A stretch of 64,000 bases of DNA from Clostridium sp. KNHs205 (GCF_000702945.1 NZ_JNLE01000005.1:186001-250000); one strand, 5' to 3'; numbered from the stretch's first letter, positions 7,747 to 18,551 are shown. Notes: generated from the sequence alone by a model not told the origin. Program-made: numbers and translations.

Positions 7747-8535
7747 ATGAAATACGGATTAATCGGAGAAAAACTGGGTCATAGCTATTCCAAACCCATT
7801 CATGAGAAGCTGGTAACCTTTCATGACATAAAGGACTACAGCTACGAAATCAGACCTGTTGCAAAAGAAGAGTTTCATGATTTTATGACAGCAAAGGAAT
7901 TTACAGGTATTAATGTCACAATTCCTTATAAGACAGAGGTAATTCCCTATTTACATAAAATAGATGCACATGCAGAAAAAATTGGTGCTGTTAATACAAT
8001 AGTAAATAAAGAGGGAAAACTTTACGGTTATAACACAGATTTTTATGGTTTTCTTTATACGCTCCTTTATCATAATTTTGCAGTGAAGGATAAAAAGGTC
8101 CTGGTACTTGGCAACGGCGGAGCTGCCAAAGCAATCCTCGCAGTACTTCATTATCTGAAAGCCTCACAGATAATTATTGTCAAACACCGGGAAGGAGTTA
8201 ACTGTATCTCTTATGAGGAGGCCGCTCTAAAGCATGGGGATGCCTCCTTTATCATCAACACCAGTCCTGTGGGGATGTATCCCTGTACAGATGCTTCGCC
8301 TTTGGAGCTTACACCCTACAAAAGCCTGGAAGGTGTTATAGATATTATATACAATCCCTTGGAAACCAAATTATTGGCACAGGCAGCCAAGCTTTCTATA
8401 CCGGCAGTCAACGGTCTTGAAATGCTGGTAGCCCAGGCAAAACGCGCCGTGGAAATCTTTCTTGATTCCACTATTGCCGACGAAGCCATACAGCAGATAC
8501 ATGAAGAACTTATTATGGAACTGCAAAAGAATTAG
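7747..8535 (+). CDS. aroE: Shikimate dehydrogenase
   Basis: NADP-dependent reduction of 3-dehydroshikimate to shikimate in chorismate synthesis. The 262-residue protein has the substrate site GHSYSKPIHE near the N terminus, the catalytic lysine in INVTIPYKTEV, NTDFYGF, and the nucleotide-binding LGNGGAAKAI. INTSPVGMYP and the C-terminal NGLEMLVAQAKRAVEIF follow. The ATG at 7747 is chosen over 7735 because GGGAG lies just before it and the family starts MxYGLIG. It is transcribed divergently from spoIIIAA. Confidence 0.95.
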   Translation: MKYGLIGEKLGHSYSKPIHEKLVTFHDIKDYSYEIRPVAKEEFHDFMTAKEFTGINVTIPYKTEVIPYLHKIDAHAEKIGAVNTIVNKEGKLYGYNTDFYGFLYTLLYHNFAVKDKKVLVLGNGGAAKAILAVLHYLKASQIIIVKHREGVNCISYEEAALKHGDASFIINTSPVGMYPCTDASPLELTPYKSLEGVIDIIYNPLETKLLAQAAKLSIPAVNGLEMLVAQAKRAVEIFLDSTIADEAIQQIHEELIMELQKN

Positions 8536-8630
8536 AACAGAAGATATTACAGAAGTACTAAAAAAGTACTGATGAATTATGAAAATATAGCTTTAAAAAG
8601 CCCCTTGACTTTTCTTAATACACTGCCTGA

Positions 8631-8708
8631 AAGACATATTAAAGATTTTGTGTGCTATAAGCAAGATGTTTTATACGATTTTAGCACACAAAATTAATAA
8701 TATGTCTT
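8631..8708. repeat. 78-bp imperfect palindrome between aroE and the MBL gene
   Basis: AAGACATATTA and ATTTTGTGTGCTA pair with TAGCACACAAAAT and TAATATGTCTT around a loop of about 20 bases. It lies between convergent genes and has no clear T-run, so it may be a small repeat or an atypical bidirectional terminator. Confidence 0.6.
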
Positions 8709-8771
8709 GCAGCCGGTGTATGGAGGAAAGTCATGGGGCTTCTTATAATTGCAACAGCGCCTTTTTTTCTT

Positions 8772-10373
8772 TTATCTCCATTTATCCAGCAGGGAATTCA
8801 AAGCATCCGTCAATTTAGAAAGTTCCTTGGCAGAACGTTTCTCGCTTTGGCGCACAACAGCCATCAACCTGTTAGCTGCATCCAAAAGACGTGCATAAGC
8901 TTTGGAGGTTTCCGTACCGCCTTTTTCGGACCTGGGTGTAATTCTGATTCCCTCATTCTTCTCAAGCCATGTGCCACTTTTTAAATCAAAAGAGTCACCG
9001 CTGTATGGTGCCGTACTTTCCATTCCATATTCTTTATGAAGAATAGCTGCAAATGCATCACAGGTTTCAGCTTCACCATGTGTAACAAAGACTCTGTCCG
9101 GTTTCTTTTCAAAGGAATTGATCCATTTTAAGAGGCCTGTCTTATCCGCATGCCCGCTGGTACCGTTAAGCCGTCTGATTTCTGCATTCACTTTGATATG
9201 TTCACCAAATAGCTTTACTTCACTGGCGCCATCTATGATGATCCTGCCAAGACTTCCCTCGGACTGATGCCCCACAAATAACACGGTACTCTCAGGCCGC
9301 CAAAGATTATGCTTTAGATGATGCCTGATTCTGCCTGCATCACACATACCGCTGGCAGATATGATTACTTTAATGTCTTTATCAAAATTGATTGCCTTGG
9401 AATCCTCTGCAGTAACAGCCGTTATAAGCCCAGGAAATGTAATAGGATTTATACCTTTCTCAACCAACTCCATAGCCTGGGTATCATAGTATCCCAGAAC
9501 ATTCTCCGTAAAAATTTCCGTTGCTTCATTTGCCAGGGGGCTGTCCACATAAACCTTAAAATCCTTGTGTCCCTTCAGAAGATTCTCCATTTTTATCTGC
9601 CTGATAAAATACAGCAATACCTGGGTGCGTCCCACCGCAAACGCCGGTATTACAACATTCCCCCCTCTGTCAAAGGTAGTCTGAAGTATATCCGTAAGTT
9701 CTTTTACATAATCAGGTGCCGCTCCATGGTCTCTTGTACCATAAGTAGATTCCATTACTACATAATCAGCCTCTTTGATATATACAGGATCGTTAATAAG
9801 AGGTTGATTAATATTACCGATGTCACCGGAAAATACAAGCTTCTTTGTTATCCCTCCTTCTGTAATCCATATTTCTATACTTGCAGAGCCCAAAAGATGT
9901 CCGCTGTCAACAAACCGGAATTCGATTCCTTCAGAGAGTTTGGTTTTTTCCTCATAAGGATGTGCTACAAAGGAAGCTATGGTCTTTCTTGCATCCTCCG
10001 TTGTATAAATAGGCTCAACTGGTTTTTCGCCTTTTCTGACACCCTTTCTATTCTTCCATTCAGCTTCAAACATCTGTATATGTGCACTGTCTAAGAGCAT
10101 AATCTCACATAATGCTTTTGTGGCTCCTGTGGAATGGATATGTCCCTGAAAACCGTCCTTATATAATAACGGAAGCCGGCCGGCATGATCCATATGTGCA
10201 TGAGTCAGAAGTACCTCATGGATTTCTCTGGAAGAAACGGGTATGGGTTGGTTTACAAAAAAATCTCTGCCCTGTTCCAGACCAAAATCAATTAATATAT
10301 TCTTTCCGCAAGCTTCTAATAAATAACAGCTGCCGGTAACCTCATGAGCAGCTCCGATAAATGTTAGTTTCAT
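8772..10373 (-). CDS. Metallo-beta-lactamase/beta-CASP family ribonuclease-like hydrolase
   Basis: A 533-residue protein of the COG1236 (Ysh1/CPSF-like) group. The metal site HAHMDHAG is at residues 58-65, GHLLGSASIEIW and SGDIGN follow. The beta-CASP and RMMBL motifs include STYGTRDHG, SASGMCDAGRIRHHL and a C-terminal GHADKTGLLKWI. Related enzymes act on RNA ends; the substrate here is unknown. The ATG at 10373 has AGGAGG six bases upstream. The C-terminal tail of about 60 residues is basic and helical, longer than the minimal domain. Confidence 0.88.
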   Translation of the reverse strand: MKLTFIGAAHEVTGSCYLLEACGKNILIDFGLEQGRDFFVNQPIPVSSREIHEVLLTHAHMDHAGRLPLLYKDGFQGHIHSTGATKALCEIMLLDSAHIQMFEAEWKNRKGVRKGEKPVEPIYTTEDARKTIASFVAHPYEEKTKLSEGIEFRFVDSGHLLGSASIEIWITEGGITKKLVFSGDIGNINQPLINDPVYIKEADYVVMESTYGTRDHGAAPDYVKELTDILQTTFDRGGNVVIPAFAVGRTQVLLYFIRQIKMENLLKGHKDFKVYVDSPLANEATEIFTENVLGYYDTQAMELVEKGINPITFPGLITAVTAEDSKAINFDKDIKVIISASGMCDAGRIRHHLKHNLWRPESTVLFVGHQSEGSLGRIIIDGASEVKLFGEHIKVNAEIRRLNGTSGHADKTGLLKWINSFEKKPDRVFVTHGEAETCDAFAAILHKEYGMESTAPYSGDSFDLKSGTWLEKNEGIRITPRSEKGGTETSKAYARLLDAANRLMAVVRQSEKRSAKELSKLTDALNSLLDKWR

Positions 10374-10506
10374 AAGCAACCTCCTGTCTTCTTGTGTGCT
10401 GTCGGTTCACTTAAAATGTTCCAGACAATACAGTAGCATTCCCAATGGAATATACATCATACATGACAAGGGTGAAAATTATGCCTTCATCCTATGTACT
10501 GTTTTT

Positions 10507-11379
10507 TTATCTTTTTGTTCCAAAAAAGAATAATGCAATAGTTCCTGGACCAGAATGACTTCCGACAACTGGACCGATATTATTAATTACGATATTCTTA
10601 ACGGGATATTTTTCTTTAATAAGGCTGCTTAAATATTCTGCATCCTCTAAAGCATCTCCATGACCGATAAAAATAACCTGAGCTTCCGGGTTGGTAATAG
10701 TATTCTCCAGATGTTCGAACAGGGAATTGATTGATTTCTTTCTGCCTCTTATTTTTTCCATGGGGATTAAACGTCCCTCATCATCTACATGAAGAACGGG
10801 TTTGATATTTAAGGCTGTTCCTATACCGGCACTCAGAGCACTTACTCTTCCGCCTCTTTTCAGATGAAACAGATCGTCCACCGTAAACCAATGGCATAAT
10901 GTAAGTATATTGTTATCCAGCCAGGCACAGAGTTCTTCCAGGTTCATTCCATCCTCTTTAAGTTTTGCCGCTGTATAGACACAGAGCCCTTCACCGGCAG
11001 ATGCACATTTGGAATCAAAGCATTTAATAACAGCCTCAGGATATTTCTCTTGCAGCTCTTCTTTTGCTATTAGCGAAGAATTATAGGTTCCGCTCAAGGC
11101 AGAGGAAAATGCGATATATAATATGTCCTTGCCTTCTTTGATAACCGGTTCGAACACGGATAAAAAGGTATCCGTATTTATTAAAGAGGTAACCGATTTG
11201 CTCCCCAGCTTTAATTTATCATAAAATTCCTTTGGTGCTAATTCCCTTCCATCCGGATAATGAACAAATGCTTTTCCATCAATCTCAAAGCTCATAGGAA
11301 TAGATAAAATCCCAAGCTCATCAATCATCCCCTGTGCTAAATCTGCTGTTCCGTCTGTTACTATAATATAGTCTCTCAT
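10507..11379 (-). CDS. DegV family fatty-acid-binding protein
   Basis: A 290-residue DegV/FakB-type protein: YIIVTDGTADL at the start, IAFSSALSGTYNSS, DSKCASAGEG, FTVDDLFHLKRGGRVS, IKPVLHVDDEGRL and a terminal GPVVGSHSGPGTIALFFFG. FakB proteins hand fatty acids to the kinase FakA; the acyl specificity cannot be read here. The ATG at 11379 fits the family start better than the upstream frame to 11418. A second DegV gene lies at 53981-54913. Confidence 0.92.
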   Translation of the reverse strand: MRDYIIVTDGTADLAQGMIDELGILSIPMSFEIDGKAFVHYPDGRELAPKEFYDKLKLGSKSVTSLINTDTFLSVFEPVIKEGKDILYIAFSSALSGTYNSSLIAKEELQEKYPEAVIKCFDSKCASAGEGLCVYTAAKLKEDGMNLEELCAWLDNNILTLCHWFTVDDLFHLKRGGRVSALSAGIGTALNIKPVLHVDDEGRLIPMEKIRGRKKSINSLFEHLENTITNPEAQVIFIGHGDALEDAEYLSSLIKEKYPVKNIVINNIGPVVGSHSGPGTIALFFFGTKR

Positions 11380-11507
11380 AATGACCTGCCTCTTACCACT
11401 GTATAATGCGTATGGCATCCTTTCCCACTCTATTTTCTCCAGCCAGGAGTAAACTACCGGTTTGAAAAATTATCAGGTATGTTAAGACAACCTAACTTTA
11501 TAGTATT

Positions 11508-11536
11508 ATTTTACCACCATTATTAAGGTATGACAA
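11508..11536 (-). promoter_or_regulatory. Sigma-A-like promoter of the degV gene
   Basis: Minus-strand TTGTCA, 17 bases, TAAAAT, about 130 bases before the degV ATG. The rest of 11380-11714 shows no gene or clear structure. Confidence 0.6.
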
Positions 11537-11714
11537 GTTTGATTCCTATTATGCTAAAGGCTGTCAGTATCAGCGGAAATAGCAGGTGCTGAATTAAGTG
11601 AAATATGTGCAAGGCAGTACTAGTGACAGACTTCCTCAAATGCTCATATATATCCCACCAGACTGACTGCAGTTATATGAAATTGAGAGTCTGCTACAGG
11701 AGGCAATTTCTCGC

Positions 11715-11763
11715 AAAAAAAGCCTGTGGCTTCTTTACCGGAAGGTAAAGAAGCACACAAGCT
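11715..11763 (-). terminator. Intrinsic terminator of the arabinofuranosidase gene
   Basis: On the minus strand CTTCTTTACC-TTCC-GGTAAAGAAG, extended by flanking GCTTGTG/CACAGGC pairing, is followed by TTTTTTT about 15 bases after the stop codon. Confidence 0.85.
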
Positions 11764-11775
11764 TTCACATTAATT

Positions 11776-13734
11776 TTATAAGCGTATTACCGTTAGTGAA
11801 TAAGGCTTTAATTCCAGTCTGACCGCACCATTAACTACTTGCAATCCGGTTGAGACAGGTACCACTTTATCCGGCTCTTCTATTGTATTTCTGTCACCCG
11901 GATCAGCAGTGGATAATGTGACAACGGATGCTTGCGGCTTTACTGAAGCTCCGGCCTGTATAACAACTTCTGTCTCTCTGGATTCAGTTCCGGTATTAAC
12001 AAGCTTAATAATATGCTCTCTGGATTCATCATCATAGCAGACAGTTGCATATAAATCATTCCAGTCACCATCTTTGGCAAATTTAAGAGTCCTGTTTCCC
12101 ATATTATTGCCGTAGAGCTTCTGCACATAATAGCTTGGGGTGCCGTAAGCTTTCTGATCATCGAACCAGATAAGATCCGGAGACCATTGAGTGTAGTTGA
12201 TTCTTGCAAAAAGAGGTGCATATGCAGCCAGAGACACTACATCTCCGTTGCGTTCCAGACCGGTCATAAAAGCTGCCTCTGCCAAAGCCGCTTCCATCGT
12301 GCTGACTTCCGGTCTGTTCATACCATTCCCAAGGTGAGCAGCGTATTCACCGGCAAAAACCTTGACAGTTCTTGGGTATTCATCATAAAAGTCATCATTC
12401 TCAAGAAACCACTTAGGCGGCATATAATAATGCTCGTCTATAACTGCTGTGAAATTGCTGTTCTCTTCTGCTTTCTCTCTAACCCATTTCCAGGCTGCAT
12501 TGTAAGTGTCAGTATTTACATTAGGTCCTGCAGAGCTTACTAACATAAGGTCCGGATAATATTTGTGAATTTTTTTCTCAAAACACTCGTAACGATAGAA
12601 ATAATCTACTTCACTGGTTTCCCACTGTTCATTGCCGATTCCCAGATATTCCAGGTTAAAAGGCTCTTTATGTCCCATTTCGATTCTTAAACTTCCCCAT
12701 CTCGTACTTGCATCACCATTGGCAAATTCAATTAAATCCAGGGCATCCTGTATAAACTCATTAAATTCTTCCGAATCAGAAGCTACTTTCTGGGTTGACT
12801 GATATTGGCAGGCCAGTCCTACATTCTGAATGGGAATCGCTTTTGCTCCTAAATATTCACTGAGGAGAAAATATTCATAATATCCAAGTCCGAGTGTCTG
12901 GTTATAGTGTGAGTAGGTACTTGTAAAATCATTTTCTTTATTATTGTCATGTACCGCCCAACGGTTCCAGTTGTTTCTTCTATGGATACGCGGACCGACG
13001 CTTTCTTTCCACTGGTATCGGTTAGTCAGTTCGTTTCCTTCCACGATACAGCCTCCGGGGAAACGCAGAAAGCCAGGGGTAATGTCTTTTAAATATTGTA
13101 CCAGATCTGGTCTGAATAAGCCAAGAACGGCGTCCGAAGGCATAAGAGAAAAGAAATCGAATTCTGCCTTTCCTGCTTTTGTAAGGTACACAACAAACTC
13201 ACCATTTCTTACATCTTCATCGGATTTCAAAGAAAGTGAATACAAAGTCCATTCTTCCTGCACTCCGGCGGTTGTTAAGGCTGAGGCATATACTTTTCCC
13301 TGTTGTTTTACCTGAGCCTCTATATTTCCCTGGTATTCTTTTCCTCTGGCATAAAAAGTCAGGTTATACTCTACACCTTTTCTTAAGGTAACACCATCAA
13401 ATGCTTTATTCGTAAAACCCTGGTTATCACCGCTGGTGGTTACGGTAAGATAATGGGGATTTATTTTGCTGACAGGACTTTCTTCCGAGATTGAAAGGGC
13501 CGCTGTATCTTCAGGATATGCTTTCCAACCATATAATCCATCAAAGTTCTGATAATAGGCATCCTTATCACCTCTGCTGTCTAAGAATTCAAAATTGGGG
13601 TTTTCCAGCAGTTCTGCATATAATCCCCCATCTGCTCCGTAATTGATATCCTCAAAAAAGAGACCAATCATACCTTTATTAATGTCCACGCCCTTTTCAC
13701 CGGTTATGGTTAATGAGCTTTTATGCTTACTCAT
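11776..13734 (-). CDS. Alpha-L-arabinofuranosidase, GH51 family
   Basis: Releases terminal arabinofuranosyl residues from arabinoxylan or arabinan oligosaccharides. The 652-residue protein has the GH51 start GMIGLFFEDINYGADGGLYAELLENP-like segment. A carbohydrate-binding-like beta domain spans about residues 70-195. The catalytic barrel has FLRFPGGCIVEG, the acid/base Glu in GIGNEQWE (about 369) and the nucleophile Glu in VFAGEYAAH (about 463). A C-terminal beta domain ends in LKPYSLTVIRL. There is no signal peptide, so it is probably intracellular and acts on imported oligosaccharides. No sugar transporter lies beside it. Confidence 0.9.
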   Translation of the reverse strand: MSKHKSSLTITGEKGVDINKGMIGLFFEDINYGADGGLYAELLENPNFEFLDSRGDKDAYYQNFDGLYGWKAYPEDTAALSISEESPVSKINPHYLTVTTSGDNQGFTNKAFDGVTLRKGVEYNLTFYARGKEYQGNIEAQVKQQGKVYASALTTAGVQEEWTLYSLSLKSDEDVRNGEFVVYLTKAGKAEFDFFSLMPSDAVLGLFRPDLVQYLKDITPGFLRFPGGCIVEGNELTNRYQWKESVGPRIHRRNNWNRWAVHDNNKENDFTSTYSHYNQTLGLGYYEYFLLSEYLGAKAIPIQNVGLACQYQSTQKVASDSEEFNEFIQDALDLIEFANGDASTRWGSLRIEMGHKEPFNLEYLGIGNEQWETSEVDYFYRYECFEKKIHKYYPDLMLVSSAGPNVNTDTYNAAWKWVREKAEENSNFTAVIDEHYYMPPKWFLENDDFYDEYPRTVKVFAGEYAAHLGNGMNRPEVSTMEAALAEAAFMTGLERNGDVVSLAAYAPLFARINYTQWSPDLIWFDDQKAYGTPSYYVQKLYGNNMGNRTLKFAKDGDWNDLYATVCYDDESREHIIKLVNTGTESRETEVVIQAGASVKPQASVVTLSTADPGDRNTIEEPDKVVPVSTGLQVVNGAVRLELKPYSLTVIRL

Positions 13735-13922
13735 GTACGACCTCCTGAAAATATAATTTCTTTCTCATCTAACATAACCTTTATAGAGCTTTATGTCAAT
13801 ATATAATGAAGTATTTAATTATTAAATAACATAAACAATTGGGCACAACATGCAATATAGTATTTTGCATTACTCTCAAATAAAACAGGAAGCATTCTGT
13901 TAGAATTCCCTTAAGAGGTAAT

Positions 13923-14064
13923 CTGAATACTGCCTGTACCGATCCGGGTGCTCCATTTTTAAGACTGTCGTGGGTTTCGGATTCCAGAGTAATATTACAT
14001 TCATAAAATCCAAACCCAGAATACTTAAAAATGGAGCGGCCAGAACGGAGCAGCAGGTTTTCAG
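13923..14064. repeat. 142-bp palindromic MITE-like repeat between arabinofuranosidase and leuD
   Basis: A long imperfect inverted repeat: CTGAATACTGCCTGTACCG at the left, and a core in which GCTCCATTTTTAAG pairs with CTTAAAAATGGAGC and TGGGTTT with AAACCCA. Its outer part resembles the left end of the element at 57061-57219 (CTGAA.ACTGC.TGTACCG). No coding frame is present; the rest of 13735-14133 holds nothing I recognise. Confidence 0.65.
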
Positions 14065-14133
14065 AAGTCCTAACTTAGAGGGGGTAACAAGATGCTTCCT
14101 GACAAAGATTCGCTTCTCAAATATTGAGTATAA

Positions 14134-14616
14134 CTACATATTAATATAATTTATCAAGCCTTCAGCCTTAATGATTTTCTGCATGAATTCAGGAAATGGC
14201 TGGCCTTTATACTCTGTCTTTTTGGTAAGGTCATATATCTTACCGCTGTCAAAATCAATTTCCACTTCATCACCGGCTTCGATTTCGGCTGCTGCTTCTT
14301 TACATTCTATAATAGGCAGACCGATATTTATAGCATTACGATAAAAGATTCTGGCGAAGCTTTCAGCTATTACGCAGCTGATACCTGAAGCTTTTATGGC
14401 GATAGGTGCATGCTCTCTGGAGGAACCACAGCCAAAATTCTTATTCGCTACTATAATATCTCCTTTTTCTACTCTTTTTACGAAATCCGGATCTATATCT
14501 TCCATACATTTTTGTGCCAGTTCTGCCGGACTGGTGGAATTTAAATATCTGGCAGGTATGATTACGTCTGTATCAACATTATCGCCGTATTTGTGAACAC
14601 TACCATGTGCTTTCAT
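14134..14616 (-). CDS. leuD: 3-isopropylmalate dehydratase small subunit
   Basis: Swivel subunit of isopropylmalate isomerase in leucine synthesis. The 160-residue protein shows [17 protein letters not shown], the substrate loop [16 protein letters not shown] and [16 protein letters not shown]. It is of the short archaeal/clostridial LeuD type and partners the large subunit encoded 57 bases upstream. Confidence 0.95.
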   Translation of the reverse strand: MKAHGSVHKYGDNVDTDVIIPARYLNSTSPAELAQKCMEDIDPDFVKRVEKGDIIVANKNFGCGSSREHAPIAIKASGISCVIAESFARIFYRNAINIGLPIIECKEAAAEIEAGDEVEIDFDSGKIYDLTKKTEYKGQPFPEFMQKIIKAEGLINYINM

Positions 14617-14673
14617 TTCATACTCCTTTTTCGGGTAATATTTAGTTTACCTGTCTGCTTACGATCTGAATAA

Positions 14674-15939
14674 TTATAAACCTAATTCTTCCGGCCCTGA
14701 GATTTTACCGGTAATGGCACTGGCCGCTGCAACTGCCGGGCTTGCAAGATAGATTTCTGATTCCACATGCCCCATCCTGCCGACAAAATTACGATTCGTA
14801 GTTGCTACCGCACGTTCTCCCTGAGCAAGAATTCCCATATGTCCTCCAAGACAAGGACCACAGGTTGGAGTACTGACTGCTGCTCCTGCTTTAATAAAAA
14901 TTGACAGAAGACCTTCTTCCATTGCCTGAAGATAGATAGCCTGGGTTGCCGGGAATACAATCAGCCTCATGCCTTTTTTTACTTTCCTGTCCTTAAGGAC
15001 TTTGGCTGCAGCCCTTAAATCATCAATTCTTCCATTGGTACAGGAACCGATAATAACCTGATGAATCTCAACTTCTCCTACTTCATCAATGGTTCTGGTA
15101 TTCTCAGGCAAATGAGGAAACGCGACAGTAGGTCGTATATCAGACAAATTGATGTGATATGTTTTCTCATACTCTGCATCTGAATCAGCTTCATACACTT
15201 TGTATTCTTTTACCGAATGCTCCTTCATATAGCTGATGGTCTGTTCATCCACAGGAAAGATGCCATTCTTGGCTCCTGCTTCGATAGCCATATTTGCCAT
15301 GGTAAAACGGTCATCCATGGTAAGCTTCTTAATACCATCCCCCGTAAACTCCATTGATTTATAAAGGGCTCCGTCTACTCCGATTAGTCCGATGATATGA
15401 AGTATTATATCCTTTCCGCTCACCCACTTCTGGGGACAGCCTGTCAGTTGAAATTTTATGGCTGCCGGTACTTTAAACCAAGCTTTACCCGTTGCCATGC
15501 CGGCTGCCATATCGGTGCTTCCCACACCGGTGGAAAAAGCTCCGAGAGCGCCGTAGGTACAGGTGTGAGAGTCAGCGCCGATTACAGCTTCCCCAGCAAC
15601 AACCAAGCCCTTTTCCGGCAGGAGCGCGTGTTCTATTCCCATTTCACCGATTTCAAAATAATTGGTGATATCATGCTCTAATGCAAATTCTCTCAGACAT
15701 TTGCAATTCTGAGCCGATTTAATATCTTTATTGGGGGTGAAATGATCTGGTACCAATGCTATCTTGTCTTTATGAAATACTTGCTTTTTATTTATTCTTT
15801 CCATTTCCTGAATAGCTACCGGGGCTGTAATATCATTTCCCAATACCATGTCAAGATCCGCCTCTATTAATTGCCCTGCCTCCACTTTCTCTAATCCCGC
15901 ATGGGCTGCCAGAATCTTCTGGGTCATAGTCATTCCCAT
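14674..15939 (-). CDS. leuC: 3-isopropylmalate dehydratase large subunit
   Basis: Aconitase-family [4Fe-4S] subunit that converts 2- to 3-isopropylmalate. The 421-residue protein has [39 protein letters not shown] and the cluster-binding [11 protein letters not shown]. The ATG at 15939 (MGMTMTQK) is chosen because AGGAG lies seven bases upstream; the frame extends to 15975 without a better site. It sits between leuB and leuD. Confidence 0.94.
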   Translation of the reverse strand: MGMTMTQKILAAHAGLEKVEAGQLIEADLDMVLGNDITAPVAIQEMERINKKQVFHKDKIALVPDHFTPNKDIKSAQNCKCLREFALEHDITNYFEIGEMGIEHALLPEKGLVVAGEAVIGADSHTCTYGALGAFSTGVGSTDMAAGMATGKAWFKVPAAIKFQLTGCPQKWVSGKDIILHIIGLIGVDGALYKSMEFTGDGIKKLTMDDRFTMANMAIEAGAKNGIFPVDEQTISYMKEHSVKEYKVYEADSDAEYEKTYHINLSDIRPTVAFPHLPENTRTIDEVGEVEIHQVIIGSCTNGRIDDLRAAAKVLKDRKVKKGMRLIVFPATQAIYLQAMEEGLLSIFIKAGAAVSTPTCGPCLGGHMGILAQGERAVATTNRNFVGRMGHVESEIYLASPAVAAASAITGKISGPEELGL

Positions 15940-16113
15940 TTTCATTTCTCCTTTCACCTGTTCGACAGGTATCAAAACCTGCTACAGTAATTCGTTTGTT
16001 TATGTACTATAAAGAATTGAACATAATTTTTTGCCTTGTATATTTAAAAAATAAAGTAATTTTTATGCCTGGCAGAAGTACAAAAGCTAGTCTTCAATCT
16101 TTCAATCAAAAAT

Positions 16114-17199
16114 CTATCTGATTACTTCTGCTATTAAGTCACCCATTTTATCCGTTCCCACAAGGGTATTTCCGTCTGACATAATGTCAATTGTTCTATA
16201 GCCGTCTTTTAAGACTTTTTGCACTGCCTCTTCTATTTGCTTTGCTTCTTCTTCCAGATCAAAGGAATACCTTAAGAGCATTGCTGCTGACAGAATGGTC
16301 GCAACCGGATTGGCTTTATTCTGACCGGCAATATCCGGCGCAGAGCCATGACTTGGCTCGTATAATCCAAGCTTTGTCCTGCCAAGGCTTGCAGAGGGCA
16401 GCATTCCGATGGAGCCGGTCACCATGCTGGCTTCGTCAGATAAGATATCTCCAAACATGTTCTCAGTAAGAATAACGTCAAACTGTCCGGGATCCTTCAC
16501 TAACTGCATGGCACAATTATCAACCAGCATATCACTTAATTCTACGTCCGGATAATCTTTGCTGACTTCTTTTACAACCTGTCTCCAGAGTCTGGAGGAA
16601 TCAATGACATTTGCCTTATCTACACTGCAAAGCTTCTTTCTCCGCTTTCTGGCTGTCTCAAATCCCCATAAAGCTATACGCCTTATTTCTTCTTCATCAT
16701 AGGTCAGGGTATCATAGGCCTTTCTCAATCCCACTTCCACTACAGTCTTCCTCTCGCCGAAATAAAGCCCGCCGGTTAATTCCCTTACCACAATCAGGTC
16801 AAAGCCATCCCCGATAATACTTTCCTTTAGCGGACAGGCATCTTTCAAATCCTCAAACAGCAGTGCCGGTCTTAAATTGGCATATAGGTTCAATCCCTTT
16901 CGAATCTTTAACAATCCTGCTTCCGGTCTTAATTCCGGCGGCAGACTGTACCAGTTGGATACTCCTACATTACCGCCCACAGCCCCAAGCAGAACTGCAT
17001 CACTGTTCCTTGCAGCTTCCAGTGCTTCATCCGTTAAAGGTACACCGTGCACATCAATAGAGGCTCCTCCCATTAAGAGTTCTGTGAAGTTAAATTTATG
17101 ACCATAGATCTTTCCAATCTTAGCAAGAACCTTTCTGGCTTCTCTGACTATTTCCGGCCCTATGCCGTCTCCCGGAATCACCGCTATGTTGCAATCCAT
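16114..17199 (-). CDS. leuB: 3-isopropylmalate dehydrogenase
   Basis: NAD-dependent oxidative decarboxylation of 3-isopropylmalate. The 361-residue protein has [31 protein letters not shown], the REL(T)GGLYFGE signature that separates LeuB from isocitrate dehydrogenase, [14 protein letters not shown], and GDILSDEAS. It is the first gene of leuBCD here; leuA is not in the window. A LysR gene is divergent upstream. Confidence 0.95.
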   Translation of the reverse strand: MDCNIAVIPGDGIGPEIVREARKVLAKIGKIYGHKFNFTELLMGGASIDVHGVPLTDEALEAARNSDAVLLGAVGGNVGVSNWYSLPPELRPEAGLLKIRKGLNLYANLRPALLFEDLKDACPLKESIIGDGFDLIVVRELTGGLYFGERKTVVEVGLRKAYDTLTYDEEEIRRIALWGFETARKRRKKLCSVDKANVIDSSRLWRQVVKEVSKDYPDVELSDMLVDNCAMQLVKDPGQFDVILTENMFGDILSDEASMVTGSIGMLPSASLGRTKLGLYEPSHGSAPDIAGQNKANPVATILSAAMLLRYSFDLEEEAKQIEEAVQKVLKDGYRTIDIMSDGNTLVGTDKMGDLIAEVIR

Positions 17200-17467
17200 A
17201 ACTACCTCTTTCCTGAATATTACTATTTCAATTTTTATTATCCCTTTTAGCTTAGAGCATGGCCGAAAGCTTCTTCCACCTTAATTTAGGCTTAACTTTG
17301 CGGTATTCTTTGTTCAAATTGGAACGTAGCACTGCTGCCTATCCAACTTTGTCCCCCGTATCCCACAAACCTTAACATCTAAACCGGCGATAACAGTTTT
17401 CATATACACTCAAATTAATTAATGGTATTTTAACACAGGTCTTGCTATAATAGAAATACATAATGCG

Positions 17468-17501
17468 AATACTTACTATAACTTTTAGTTATATAAGTAT
17501 T
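17468..17501. promoter_or_regulatory. Near-perfect dyad between leuB and the LysR gene
   Basis: AATACTTACTATAAC and GTTATATAAGTATT are inverted around TTTTA. It lies in the 370-base divergent gap, about 70 bases before the LysR gene, and includes T-N11-A spacing expected of LysR sites. A TATAAT is at about 17450 on the plus strand. I see no T-box features in the leuB leader. Confidence 0.5.
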
Positions 17502-17569
17502 TTTTAAACCAGAGCGTTATTGAAGTATCATATAACCCGCAAATGTAATAAACGTAAGGAGGCAACACT

Positions 17570-18478
17570 TTGGACACTAATCTGACCTTATATCGAATAT
17601 TTAATTCTGTGGCAGGTACGGGAAATATATCCCGCTCCGCAAAAGAACTCTATATCAGCCAGCCCGCTGTCAGCAAAGCCATACAGACCTTGGAGGAAAG
17701 TCTGAATATGACTCTTTTCATCCGCTCTTCAAGAGGTGTAAGACTCACCGGTGAAGGCAGTGTACTGTATGAATACACAAAATCCGCTTTTGATACCCTA
17801 AAACAGGCGGAGTTAACCCTTTCCCGTATTCAGGGCCTTGGCATGGGACACATAAGGATTGGAGTAAGCACCACACTGTGCAAATATATCCTGCTGCCTT
17901 ATCTGAAGCAGTTTGTAATTCAGTATCCTCATATCAAAATAACCATAGAATGCCAGTCAACCTATAAAACTATCGACCTCCTGCGGTCAGGTAAAATAGA
18001 TGTCGGATTAATCGGTAAGCCTGACAGCTTAAAAGATATGGATTTTTATGAAGTAAGACAGATAGAGGACATTTTTGTTGGCACCAAAACTTATTTAAAT
18101 AATTTAAGCCTGCAGCTTCAGGAACCCTCCGTCTCTACATTAGATATACTTAAAAATGCCAATGTCATGCTTTTGGACGAGAAAAATATTACCCGCCTCT
18201 ATGTTGAGGATTACTTCTCCCGTAATAATATAAAAACAAACCAGCTTTTAGAAGTAAGTAATATGGATCTGTTGATCGAATTTGCAAAAATCGGACTTGG
18301 AATTTCCTGTGTTATCAAAGAATTTATTGAGGAGGAATTATCAAGAGGAGAATTAATTAATCTGCCTCTAAATCCTCCCCTAAAAAAAAGATCAGTAGGT
18401 TTTGCCTACAGTAAAGACTCCTACCTGCCTGATTCACTGAAGCATTTTATTGACTTCTATAAGACCTTGGAGAATTGA
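17570..18478 (+). CDS. LysR family transcriptional regulator
   Basis: A 302-residue LysR protein: N-terminal winged helix (LYRIFNSVAGTGNISRSAKELYISQPAVSKAIQ-like segment, residues 6-40) and a C-terminal co-inducer domain (IRIGVSTTLCKYILLP, LRSGKIDVGLIG, GLGISCVIKEFI). The start is TTG at 17570 with GGAGG seven bases upstream. Divergent placement from leuB suggests it controls leuBCD, perhaps sensing a leucine-pathway intermediate; that is inference. Confidence 0.9.
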   Translation: MDTNLTLYRIFNSVAGTGNISRSAKELYISQPAVSKAIQTLEESLNMTLFIRSSRGVRLTGEGSVLYEYTKSAFDTLKQAELTLSRIQGLGMGHIRIGVSTTLCKYILLPYLKQFVIQYPHIKITIECQSTYKTIDLLRSGKIDVGLIGKPDSLKDMDFYEVRQIEDIFVGTKTYLNNLSLQLQEPSVSTLDILKNANVMLLDEKNITRLYVEDYFSRNNIKTNQLLEVSNMDLLIEFAKIGLGISCVIKEFIEEELSRGELINLPLNPPLKKRSVGFAYSKDSYLPDSLKHFIDFYKTLEN

Positions 18479-18551
18479 ATTCCAGTACAGTAGAGTCAGA
18501 CGGTGCATCGGCTGCATATACTAATATAAATATAGATAGAAAGAACCTCCT

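Noticed and set aside
17200-17569. T-box leader upstream of leuB
   Set aside because: I could not find the conserved T-box AGGGTGGNACCGCG sequence or a terminator-antiterminator pair.
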